12,053 nt of DNA from the NCBI GenBank assembly GCA_013336025.1, contig JAAXUM010000018.1:1-12053 (forward strand), given 5' to 3'. The position numbers were made by a program, and so were the translations under genes. Origin of the DNA: Chlorobiaceae bacterium (GTDB lineage Bacteria > Bacteroidota > Chlorobiia > Chlorobiales > Chlorobiaceae). This document shows positions 1 to 6,809 of the stretch, piece by piece; position 1 is the first letter of the stretch, and every line of letters starts with the position of its first letter. Under the pieces are notes generated by a model. That model saw nothing but the letters and a program-made list of their open reading frames with translations, was not told the origin of the DNA and did no database searches.

Positions 1-22
1 AAAAACTACTCGGGGAGTGTGA

Positions 23-562
23 ATGGTGTGTATAGGTGTTATGTTTATCTGTTATGAAAATATCTGTCGGTCACCGATGGCGGAGGGTATTTTTACGGAT
101 CTTCTGCAACGCTGCGGACTGTTGGAGCAGTTCAGGGTTTGTTCAGCCGGAACTGTTTCTTATCAGGAAGGATCGGCTCCGGATGAACGGGCGATAGCGT
201 CGGCTTTTCGTCTTGGCGTGGATATCTCTTCGTTATGTGCGTCCGGTCTTGATGACGAGGAGATACAACTTTGTGACTGGATATTTGTGATGGATCATGA
301 AAATCATCGTGATGTGTCTCGTTTACTGGGTCAGGAAAATATCGACAGGTTGTATATGGTGATGGATTTTGTTGATGGGCGTGCGGGGCAGGAAATATCG
401 GATCCCTATTATGGCTCTCCTGATGATTTTGACCGGGTGGCCCGTGATCTGGTTATGGCATCAGAACAGATTCTTTTGAGGATGTTTGATTATTATCCTG
501 ATCTTGCTCTGCAGGCAGCAGCTTTCGAAACTTTTCAGCGTCAAGAGCGATCAGGGGATTAA
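23..562 (+). CDS. Low-molecular-weight protein tyrosine phosphatase family protein
   Basis: Predicted cytosolic phosphatase of the low-molecular-weight PTP fold, which hydrolyses phosphotyrosine through a phosphocysteine intermediate. Seen: the P-loop CX5R(S) near the N-terminus, reading C10-YENIC-R16-S17-P, and the general-acid motif D127-P-Y-Y late in the domain; both are at the spacing expected for the family. At 179 residues it is longer than the usual 150-160, the extra being a C-terminal tail. The ATG at 23 follows GGGGAG (12-17) and leaves about nine residues before the catalytic cysteine, as is normal; a start at Met7 would be too short. The P-loop has Tyr-Glu where most members have x-Gly, a feature also found in thioredoxin-coupled arsenate reductases, but the DPYY motif favours a PTP. 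It is first in a tight run with the kinase gene 5 nt downstream. The substrate cannot be read from the sequence. Confidence 0.9.
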   Translation: MVCIGVMFICYENICRSPMAEGIFTDLLQRCGLLEQFRVCSAGTVSYQEGSAPDERAIASAFRLGVDISSLCASGLDDEEIQLCDWIFVMDHENHRDVSRLLGQENIDRLYMVMDFVDGRAGQEISDPYYGSPDDFDRVARDLVMASEQILLRMFDYYPDLALQAAAFETFQRQERSGD

Positions 563-567
563 CCGCC

Positions 568-1497
568 ATGCCCAAACGTTTGTTTTATACTTTTATTCTC
601 AATCCGGCGGCCGACAAGGGCCGTGCTGCATGCAGGGCCGGATGGCTCAAGGGGCTTGTTTCGCAGCGGGATGATGCCGTTGTCATGACGACGGCTTTTT
701 CCGGACATGCGGAGGAGATTGCCCGGTCAGCAAATACTGAAAATGCCTGTCTGGTTGCGTGCGGTGGTGATGGTACGCTGCATGAGATCGTTAACGCGGT
801 TGCCGGAACGGATGTTGCTGTTGGTATTGTGCCGATCGGTTCGGCCAATGATTTTCTCAAAACCTTTGAGCCGCACCGGGGAGTGAAGCAGGAGCCATCC
901 TTTTTGTTTGGATCGACGACAAGGCTTGTTGATCTTGGCGGTGTGAGCATCGAGAGCGGTTTGACGCGTTATTTTGTGAACTCTCTTGGTGTGGGACTTA
1001 CCGGTCGAATTGCGCGGGTGGTCAAAAAAAACAGATGGCTGAAAGGAGAGCCGATGTATGTTCATGCGCTTCTGCGCGTGCTTGTAGGTTATAAACCGTT
1101 AAAAATGCATATTAAAATCACTCGGGATGACGCAATTATTGAAATAAATGAACCTGTTTTTGCCTTTTCAATATCGAACGGAAAAGTTGAAGGCGGAAAA
1201 TTTCTGATTGCTCCCGATGCTCTGCTGGCAGACGGGTTGCTTGATATCTGTATTTTGAAATCCATACCGAAACTGGAGTTTTTCCGGTATGTTTTCAAGT
1301 ATATCAGGGGCACCCATATCAGTGATTCGAAAGTTGTTTATTGTCAGGCAAGTGCGGTGGAGATTTTTCTGTCCGATCCGGAGGTCATGCATCTGGACGG
1401 TGAGGTTTTTGAAGGTGTTCAGGGTTGTATACGAGTAGCTGTGCGCCCTCTTGCGCTCAGGGTACTTATGGATGCTTCCGGGCATAACGTTGAATAA
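568..1497 (+). CDS. Diacylglycerol kinase family lipid kinase (DagK/YegS/LCB5 type)
   Basis: Soluble or peripheral lipid kinase family that uses ATP to phosphorylate diacylglycerol or a related lipid, returning it to phospholipid synthesis. Seen: N-terminal catalytic domain with NP (residues 12-13), the nucleotide-binding GGDGT (66-70) followed by LHEIVNAV, and PIGSANDF (89-96), the family's PxGTxNDF motif with Ser for Thr. The C-terminal domain holds APDALLADGLLDI (216-228) and HLDGE (275-279), both family hallmarks. The length of 309 residues is typical. The ATG lies 9 nt after AGGGGA (553-558), itself inside the end of the phosphatase gene. The stop at 1495-1497 is followed after one base by the start of the next gene, so translation is probably coupled. 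The family is firm; the lipid substrate is not, since homologues act on diacylglycerol, phosphatidylglycerol or sphingoid bases. Confidence 0.92.
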   Translation: MPKRLFYTFILNPAADKGRAACRAGWLKGLVSQRDDAVVMTTAFSGHAEEIARSANTENACLVACGGDGTLHEIVNAVAGTDVAVGIVPIGSANDFLKTFEPHRGVKQEPSFLFGSTTRLVDLGGVSIESGLTRYFVNSLGVGLTGRIARVVKKNRWLKGEPMYVHALLRVLVGYKPLKMHIKITRDDAIIEINEPVFAFSISNGKVEGGKFLIAPDALLADGLLDICILKSIPKLEFFRYVFKYIRGTHISDSKVVYCQASAVEIFLSDPEVMHLDGEVFEGVQGCIRVAVRPLALRVLMDASGHNVE

Positions 1498-1498
1498 T

Positions 1499-2755
1499 AT
1501 GCAGATCATTATCTTCGAAGATGAAAAGGTTTCGTTGCTGAAACCGCTGGTGAACCTTAAGCCTGTTTACGGGCTGGTTTCCGGTTTTCGTTCGCTTGAT
1601 GAGAAATTTCAGCATCATATCGGATCAAGGCATCAGCTCTCCTATCATCTTCGTCGCTATCTTGCTCCGTTTTTCAGAGAGCAGCATCCTGACAGGATTG
1701 TCAATTCGATTGTTGAGGATGATGTGCTGTTTGTGAATGGGAGGTTGATTTGCGACAAGCGGCTTGCAGCGATTGTTGCAAGTGGTGGTGTTGAGCCCGG
1801 TCATGTTTTCATGCAGGATGATGATCTTGTTCTGGCAAGGACGGCTCGCTCCTGGCTTCAGCGTGATTCGGATGAGTTGCTGGCCGATGTTGTTGATACG
1901 GCCGAGCTCTCTTCCGGGCTTGCTCTGGAAAATGTATCGGGTTTCAGGATGATTCGCCATGTATGGGATGCGATCGGGTTTCATGCTGCCGAGTTGCAAC
2001 ACGATAGCGAAATACTGGAGCTTGGTTCTCTTGAGGGCGATGTTCATCCTTCGGCGGTGATTGTGAATCCTTCGAATGTTTATATAGGGCCTGAAGCTGT
2101 TGTGAAGGCCGGAGCGGTGATTGATGCCACCGAAGGCTTTGTTGCTGTTGGTTGCGGGGCTGTTGTTGAACCGCAGGCGGTGTTGATGAACAGCGTTTTT
2201 CTCGCTCCCTGGTCAAAGGTGAATATCGGAGCAAAGATTTACAGCAATGTGGCTGTCGGTATTGCTTCGAAAGTCGGGGGTGAGGTTGAGGATTCGATTA
2301 TTGAGCCGTTTGCCAATAAACAGCATGATGGCTTTCTCGGTCACTCCTATCTTTCTTCATGGTGTAATCTTGGTGCCGGCACGAATACGTCGGATCTGAA
2401 AAACAATTACAGCAAGATCGCTCTTGATATGGGCGATCATAAGGTTCTTACCGATCTGCAGTTTCTTGGACTGATCATGGGTGACCATTCGAAAAGTTCA
2501 ATCAATTCAATGTTTAATACAGGAACCATTGTCGGTACCAGTGCCAATGTTTTTGGAGAGGGGTTTCCTCCTAAATATATTCCCTCTTTTTCGTGGGCAG
2601 GCAGCGCTCGGGGTATTGAACCTTACGAGCTCGACAAGGCTGTGGAGACAGCCCGAAAAGTAATGGAGCGCAGGCGGGTTTTCATGAGCCGTTCCTATGA
2701 GGCCATGTTCCGTTTTCTTGCCTTGCGGGAACAGGGGAGAGAGGTTTTTATCTAA
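1499..2755 (+). CDS. GlmU-like putative sugar nucleotidyltransferase with left-handed beta-helix
   Basis: Two-part protein of 418 residues. Residues 1-175 match the divergent N-terminal domain seen in Bacteroidetes/Chlorobi GlmU-like proteins: it opens MQIIIFEDE with PL (16-17), KP (21-22) and DEKF (34-37), but lacks the classical GxGTR nucleotide-binding signature of GlmU. Residues about 180-355 form hexapeptide repeats of a left-handed beta-helix, with [15 protein letters not shown] (290-304) matching the acetyltransferase region of GlmU. By homology it would handle a sugar-1-phosphate or an N-acetyl sugar for envelope polysaccharide; the reaction is inferred. The reading frame is open upstream to 1451, but the ATG at 1499 gives the family N-terminus, lies one base after the kinase stop and avoids a 47-nt overlap. 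No Shine-Dalgarno sequence is present, so coupling to the gene before it is likely. Confidence 0.85.
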   Translation: MQIIIFEDEKVSLLKPLVNLKPVYGLVSGFRSLDEKFQHHIGSRHQLSYHLRRYLAPFFREQHPDRIVNSIVEDDVLFVNGRLICDKRLAAIVASGGVEPGHVFMQDDDLVLARTARSWLQRDSDELLADVVDTAELSSGLALENVSGFRMIRHVWDAIGFHAAELQHDSEILELGSLEGDVHPSAVIVNPSNVYIGPEAVVKAGAVIDATEGFVAVGCGAVVEPQAVLMNSVFLAPWSKVNIGAKIYSNVAVGIASKVGGEVEDSIIEPFANKQHDGFLGHSYLSSWCNLGAGTNTSDLKNNYSKIALDMGDHKVLTDLQFLGLIMGDHSKSSINSMFNTGTIVGTSANVFGEGFPPKYIPSFSWAGSARGIEPYELDKAVETARKVMERRRVFMSRSYEAMFRFLALREQGREVFI

Positions 2756-2775
2756 CTAATTATCCGGTTTTCTGC

Positions 2776-3339
2776 ATGATTCTTGTTATTGATAATTATG
2801 ATTCGTTTACCTATAACCTGGTACAGTACATTGGTGAATCCGGAGAGGATGTTGAGGTGTTCAGGAATGACGAGATAACGGTTTCCCGGATTCTTGAGCT
2901 TGCTCCTGATAAAATCGTGATTTCGCCCGGTCCGGGAACTCCTGATGATGCAGGTATATCCGTTTCGCTGATCAATGCGGTCAAGGGGCGCATTCCTCTT
3001 CTCGGAGTCTGCCTCGGGCATCAGTCAATCGGTTCCGCTCTGGGCGGAAGGGTGGTGAGGGCTGCTCAGATCATGCATGGAAAAACTTCGATGGTTTTTC
3101 ATGATAACACGGGTATTTTCAGGGGCGTTGACAATCCTTTTGTTGCAACCCGGTATCATTCGTTGATCGTGGAGCGTGAAACGCTTCCTGATTTTCTCAA
3201 GGTGCGGGCCTGGACTGATGATGGTGTTATTATGGGCATGGATGCCGTTGAACTCAAGTTATATGGCGTGCAGTTTCATCCTGAATCCATTATGACCGGT
3301 GAGGGAAAAAAAATTATTAACAACTTTCTTTCGCTGTAA
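2776..3339 (+). CDS. trpG: Anthranilate/aminodeoxychorismate synthase glutamine amidotransferase subunit
   Basis: Class I glutamine amidotransferase that releases ammonia from glutamine for a chorismate-using partner (TrpE to give anthranilate for tryptophan, or PabB to give aminodeoxychorismate for folate). Seen: [12 protein letters not shown] (7-18), PGPGTP (51-56), the nucleophile motif GVCLGHQ with Cys79, and the rest of the triad at His168 and Glu170 in QFHPES. The length of 187 residues is normal for a free-standing subunit. No trpE, pabB or other trp gene lies in the window, so trpG and pabA cannot be told apart, and one protein may serve both enzymes. It starts 20 nt after the GlmU-like gene with no Shine-Dalgarno sequence and is probably the last gene of that run. 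The family call is firm; the symbol is less so. Confidence 0.92.
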   Translation: MILVIDNYDSFTYNLVQYIGESGEDVEVFRNDEITVSRILELAPDKIVISPGPGTPDDAGISVSLINAVKGRIPLLGVCLGHQSIGSALGGRVVRAAQIMHGKTSMVFHDNTGIFRGVDNPFVATRYHSLIVERETLPDFLKVRAWTDDGVIMGMDAVELKLYGVQFHPESIMTGEGKKIINNFLSL

Positions 3340-3897
3340 TTGATCGTCGCTCCTCCTTCGTTTTTTTAAACAAAAAAATCTCAGGAAAAAAAACGGAAAA
3401 AAGGTATTATTTCAGTACAGATGGTTGAACGGATTTCCTTCTGCAGAGGTTTTCCTGTTACGTTGTGATACGATGAACGGTTGAGGGTCTTCTATGTTGC
3501 GTATGGATTGTACCGCTGTTTTTTTTCTGCTTCCCGAGTTTGTGATGCCTGGAATTTTTCAATGCTGTTCATGGTTCACTTTCTGACATGCCGACAGTTT
3601 CATGAATCACCTTTCGCAAGCTGTGAGATCGGAGCATGGATCCTTTTCTGATGCGTGATGGTTTTGTTGAATGGCATTTGACAGAGAACGGTCGAGTGTT
3701 TTTCTGAACGAAATTCCGGGATTCAGGATTTCGGGTTTCCGGCAGATGCATACAGTTCTGCGTGAGTATCCGGGCCGGAATCCGGATTAACATGGTTCAT
3801 GATACCAGTGTTTTTTCTTCCGGATGTATGTGTATTTCCTGATGAGCGGGATGGTTTTTTTTTGAGCGGATCGTTAACCTTTTAACCTACAGTTATC
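3340..3897. other. 558-nt intergenic region without a convincing gene
   Basis: No long reading frame with a start signal, no tRNA and no recognised mobile element is visible. It opens with an A/T dyad, seven T, AAAC, seven A (3361-3378), followed by A-rich sequence to about 3402; the dyad has no GC stem, so it is not a classical terminator. Later there are small dyads rich in CCGG: ATTCCGG (3713-3719) against CCGGAAT (3775-3781), CGAAAT/ATTTCG around 3710-3735, and TCCGG-G-CCGGA near 3769-3779. The last 25 nt carry a TTAACCT tandem repeat. It could hold the leader of the downstream regulator, a small RNA or a decayed gene, but none is shown. Confidence 0.6.
3873..3888 (+). promoter_or_regulatory. 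TTAACCT tandem repeat/dyad ahead of the HTH regulator gene
   Basis: TTAACCT occurs twice (3874-3880 and 3882-3888), and GTTAA (3873-3877) with TTAAC (3882-3886) also forms a 5-bp inverted repeat with a 4-nt gap. The element ends 9 nt before the GTG start of a helix-turn-helix protein, a position where an autoregulatory operator or core promoter element could sit. The repeat is directly visible; its function is inference. Confidence 0.3.
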
Positions 3898-4230
3898 GTG
3901 ATATTTCCCTGTGAAAAAGCGGTATGGTACCATCTTCCTCAAATAAGGGCGGATCTGGCTATTGAGCTCGTCAGGACCGGCATGACTCAATCACAGGCCG
4001 CTAAAAAGCTTGGCGTGACTCCTGCTGCCGTTTCGCAGTATATTCATAAAAAGCGTGGCATGCAGTTGCCGAAAACCCGTCATTATCGGCAGGAGATCAA
4101 GGCCGCGGTTAAAAAAATCCGCGAGGATGATTCTCCCAAAGAGCTGCTTTTTATTGTGTGCAAGTGCTGTCAGCTTTTGCAGAAGGAGGGTGAGGATATT
4201 GCCTGTGCTGCAAGTGAGGGGAAATCGTGA
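3898..4230 (+). CDS. Small HTH transcriptional regulator with conserved-type cysteines
   Basis: Predicted DNA-binding protein of 110 residues resembling the COG2522-type HTH regulators best known from archaea. Seen: an N-terminal FPCE motif with Cys5 and a LPxIRxxLA helix (13-21), then a clear helix-turn-helix at about 29-54 (MTQSQAAKKLG, VTPAAVSQYIHKKRG). The C-terminal part has Cys88, Cys90, Cys91 and Cys103, which with Cys5 could bind a metal or Fe-S cluster or form disulfides; this is inferred. No effector domain is attached, unlike the archaeal ThiN fusions of this HTH type. The GTG at 3898 is the only workable start, because an in-frame TAA lies at 3883; there is no Shine-Dalgarno sequence. 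It faces bshC (convergent, 37 nt apart) and is preceded by a TTAACCT repeat. Its targets are unknown. Confidence 0.8.
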   Translation: MIFPCEKAVWYHLPQIRADLAIELVRTGMTQSQAAKKLGVTPAAVSQYIHKKRGMQLPKTRHYRQEIKAAVKKIREDDSPKELLFIVCKCCQLLQKEGEDIACAASEGKS

Positions 4231-4267
4231 CGCCCCGGAGTATGGTAAGTCGATAGATCATGTGTGA

Positions 4268-5959
4268 TTATAGTTCTACAATGATATGGGTTTCCGTGGA
4301 GTGCCCGCTCAGAAGGTTTTTGAGTGTACCGATCAGTGATGAGCCGTATTTATTGATGAAATAAAAACTGTTTATGACTCGTTCCTGCGGTACTCCTTCA
4401 GGGAAAAATGCCGTTTCGCTTTTCAGTATCTGCTCCAGAAGCTCCTCGTTTTTTTTCCGCCCTGCTTTTCTTGTTTTCTGTTCGAGCGACTCGATGATTT
4501 TTATCGTCTGAACGGATGATGCCGCCAGAACCGGGGCGAGCGTCGGATCTATTTTGGCAAGAACCGGTTCAAGGCCTCCCAGCAGTCGTTCCATTTCCGA
4601 TTTGGCTTCATTGAACAGCCGTTCGATGTCGGGATGTTCCGCAATTCCTTCGGCGTTTTTTTTCAGGGTTTGCAGATCGTTGAATACGGCGTGATAGATC
4701 TGTTTTCTTGAAAATCCCGGTTTGCCGGTTACCCGAAGCAGCTTGTCCATGATCCGGCTGAATTTCGGCTCAATGAGGGTAAAGCTGCCTCTGGGAATGA
4801 TAAAGGGCATGGTTATACCGAAATGTTCATAGTTTTTGCGGTATTGCGCCAGATAACTTACCTCGCCGGGTCCGGCAATACAGGCGAAAACCGGCAGAAT
4901 GGTGTCTTGTACGATCGGGCGAAGGACAACGTTGGGGCTGAATCGTTCCGGGTGGTCCTGGCATAATTCCAAAATCTGGTGTCGGGAATAGCGTTGTTTA
5001 TCGGGAAGGATCTGAAAGGAATCATCTTCATGCAGCTCTATTTTCTGCCGCTGATTGTGACTGTTTATGTAAAAAAGATTGACGGCGCGAGGTTTTGATT
5101 GTGTTGTGTAGCCAAGTTTTTCGAGTTTTGAACTTTGTGTAACGACGTTATAGGATGCGGCCGGACAGGTTGCAAGTTCTCTGGTGAATATGTTTCGTGA
5201 GAGCTTTTTGAACTCCTGATCCTGGCTCGAAAGCAGAATAAGCGGCTGATCCCTGAAGAGGTGCATCATGGTTTGCGCAAAACCGGTTTCGAATGTACTG
5301 CCGGGCGAATAGGCGGAGTGGAGCAACTCGCTGATCGCCTGTTTATCCGGCGAATCCTGAAGGGCGTCGATAAACTCGGTAACGGTCGTTCGGATCTCTT
5401 CGCCGAAAGAGCTTCCGCCGATCATCTGGTCAGGAAGTCGTTTATATGGTTCCGGCCTGAAATGAGTAACTTTGCCGCCTGAAAAGAGCGCGGTGTGAGC
5501 CGACTCTTCATAATCATGATCTTCAACCTCCATCCAGAATATCGGAACAAAATCATATTCCGGAAAAAGCGCTTTCTGCCGTTCTGCAAAAACAATGGCG
5601 CTCAGGGCTTTATACATCGTGTAGAGCGGGCCGAGAAAAAGCCCTGGCTGCTGGCCGGTAATGATCACCATGCATCGGGGTGAACGGAGTTTTTCGATCT
5701 CTTTGAGATGAAGTTCGCTGCATCCGTAACGCAGATTCTGTCGTTTCAGGAGCTCAACAAGAGTCTCTCTCGAATAGGTTCCTGATCCGAGCAGGCTGAG
5801 CTGTTTGTAGTAATCGCCGTCTTTTTCTGCATCGAGGTGAAAACACTCTGTTATGAGTTGCGATCTTTCGTGTCCATCTGAAACATAGTCCCGGAAAATT
5901 CCGGAAAATCCTTTTTTCGGTGTCCGGATCTGGCGGTAATCAAGTAAAAAAGTGTTCAC
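4268..5959 (-). CDS. bshC: Bacillithiol biosynthesis cysteine-adding enzyme BshC
   Basis: Cytosolic ligase that joins L-cysteine to glucosaminyl-malate in the last step of bacillithiol synthesis, the low-molecular-weight thiol that replaces glutathione. Seen: the family signature [20 protein letters not shown] (101-120), [14 protein letters not shown] (139-152), [11 protein letters not shown] (346-356) with [12 protein letters not shown] (362-373), and a charged, probably coiled-coil C-terminal part (about 425-515). The length of 563 residues is slightly above the usual 520-550. The start is GTG at 5959, only 4 nt after the surE stop and without a Shine-Dalgarno sequence, so translation is probably coupled to surE. 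Green sulfur bacteria are known to make an N-methylated bacillithiol, which fits. The other pathway genes, bshA and bshB, are not in this window. The call is firm. Confidence 0.95.
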   Translation of the reverse strand: MNTFLLDYRQIRTPKKGFSGIFRDYVSDGHERSQLITECFHLDAEKDGDYYKQLSLLGSGTYSRETLVELLKRQNLRYGCSELHLKEIEKLRSPRCMVIITGQQPGLFLGPLYTMYKALSAIVFAERQKALFPEYDFVPIFWMEVEDHDYEESAHTALFSGGKVTHFRPEPYKRLPDQMIGGSSFGEEIRTTVTEFIDALQDSPDKQAISELLHSAYSPGSTFETGFAQTMMHLFRDQPLILLSSQDQEFKKLSRNIFTRELATCPAASYNVVTQSSKLEKLGYTTQSKPRAVNLFYINSHNQRQKIELHEDDSFQILPDKQRYSRHQILELCQDHPERFSPNVVLRPIVQDTILPVFACIAGPGEVSYLAQYRKNYEHFGITMPFIIPRGSFTLIEPKFSRIMDKLLRVTGKPGFSRKQIYHAVFNDLQTLKKNAEGIAEHPDIERLFNEAKSEMERLLGGLEPVLAKIDPTLAPVLAASSVQTIKIIESLEQKTRKAGRKKNEELLEQILKSETAFFPEGVPQERVINSFYFINKYGSSLIGTLKNLLSGHSTETHIIVEL

Positions 5960-5963
5960 AGGT

Positions 5964-6740
5964 CTATTTTTTCAGGTTCCATTGTTCCAGGGATCCCATA
6001 AAATCCCTGTTTGTAAAATCACATGATATCGGAGTTACGGCAACGTATCGCTCCCGGACGGCGTACTCGTCATGCCGGAGCGACGTGTCAAGGAGCATCA
6101 GGGTGCCGTTGAGCCAGTAATAGGGGTTGCCGTATACATCATGTCGCTCGATAGCGTCCTCTTCCCATCGTGATCGCCCCTGTTCGGTAATCAGTATACC
6201 CCTGATTTCTGATTCCGGTATGTTTGGTATGTTTACGGAGAGTATCGTGTCAGGCGGGAGTCCTTCGGTTAATACTTTTTTCGAGAGTTTTCGGGCAAAT
6301 TTTGCGGCATAGGTGAAATCGGCATTTTCGTAGGTGGCCAGAGAAAATGCAAGAGAGGTAATCCCCTGAATTGCTCCTTCAAGTGCCGCGGCGACTGTCC
6401 CTGAGTAAAGGGTGTTGGTTGCTGTGTTGCTGCCGTAATTGATGCCGGATACAAGAAGATCGGGTTTTGACGGGAGAATCTGGCTCAAGGCCACTTTGAC
6501 ACAGTCAACCGGCGTTCCCGATACGGTGTAGCCGAAAAACCGGTTGTTTTTATGATATTTTTTTATTCGAAGGGGTGTGCCGAGTGTCATGGCGTGACTC
6601 ATGCCGCTATGCGGTTCAGCCGGAGCTACGACGGTAACCATACCGATTTTTTTCATGGAAGCTGCAAGTGCATGCAGGCCTTCTCCTTCAATGCCGTCGT
6701 CGTTGCACAGCAGTATATGCGGCTTTTTCAGTTGATCCAC
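5964..6740 (-). CDS. surE: 5'/3'-nucleotidase SurE
   Basis: Metal-dependent phosphatase that removes phosphate from nucleoside 5'- and 3'-monophosphates; some members also cleave short polyphosphate. Seen: NDDG (13-16), with the metal-binding Asp14 and Asp15, Ser45 in PHSGMS, and Asn101 in SGINYGSNT; these four are spaced exactly as the metal ligands of known SurE proteins. SGTPVDCV (74-81) is another family motif. The length of 258 residues is normal. The start is GTG at 6740, giving the expected short lead-in ([12 protein letters not shown]); no Shine-Dalgarno sequence is seen. It follows the patatin gene after 69 nt and is followed by bshC after 4 nt. The 69-nt gap contains a run of nine T on the coding strand, but without a convincing stem. 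Confidence 0.96.
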   Translation of the reverse strand: MDQLKKPHILLCNDDGIEGEGLHALAASMKKIGMVTVVAPAEPHSGMSHAMTLGTPLRIKKYHKNNRFFGYTVSGTPVDCVKVALSQILPSKPDLLVSGINYGSNTATNTLYSGTVAAALEGAIQGITSLAFSLATYENADFTYAAKFARKLSKKVLTEGLPPDTILSVNIPNIPESEIRGILITEQGRSRWEEDAIERHDVYGNPYYWLNGTLMLLDTSLRHDEYAVRERYVAVTPISCDFTNRDFMGSLEQWNLKK

Positions 6741-6809
6741 AACATGGGGGTAAGGGGTTTAAAAAAAAAGCGGTACCTCGGGGCAATCCATAGTAAGAAA
6801 AAGTTTCGT

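Noticed and set aside
1451..1498. Upstream start for the GlmU-like gene
   Set aside because: It would overlap the kinase gene by 47 nt, and the extra residues do not match the family N-terminus, which begins at the ATG at 1499.
3494..3586. 30-residue hydrophobic frame with GAGGG 6 nt upstream
   Set aside because: Short, no recognisable family, T-rich low-complexity codons; one such frame is expected by chance in a 558-nt gap.
3569..3793. 74-residue frame on the minus strand in the intergenic region
   Set aside because: No ribosome site, no recognisable domain, and a composition that looks like translated non-coding DNA.
6741..6809. Terminator after the patatin gene, suggested by nine T on the minus strand (6769-6761)
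   Set aside because: The preceding sequence around GGTACC cannot form a stable stem with a loop of three or more bases; it might equally be part of a surE promoter.
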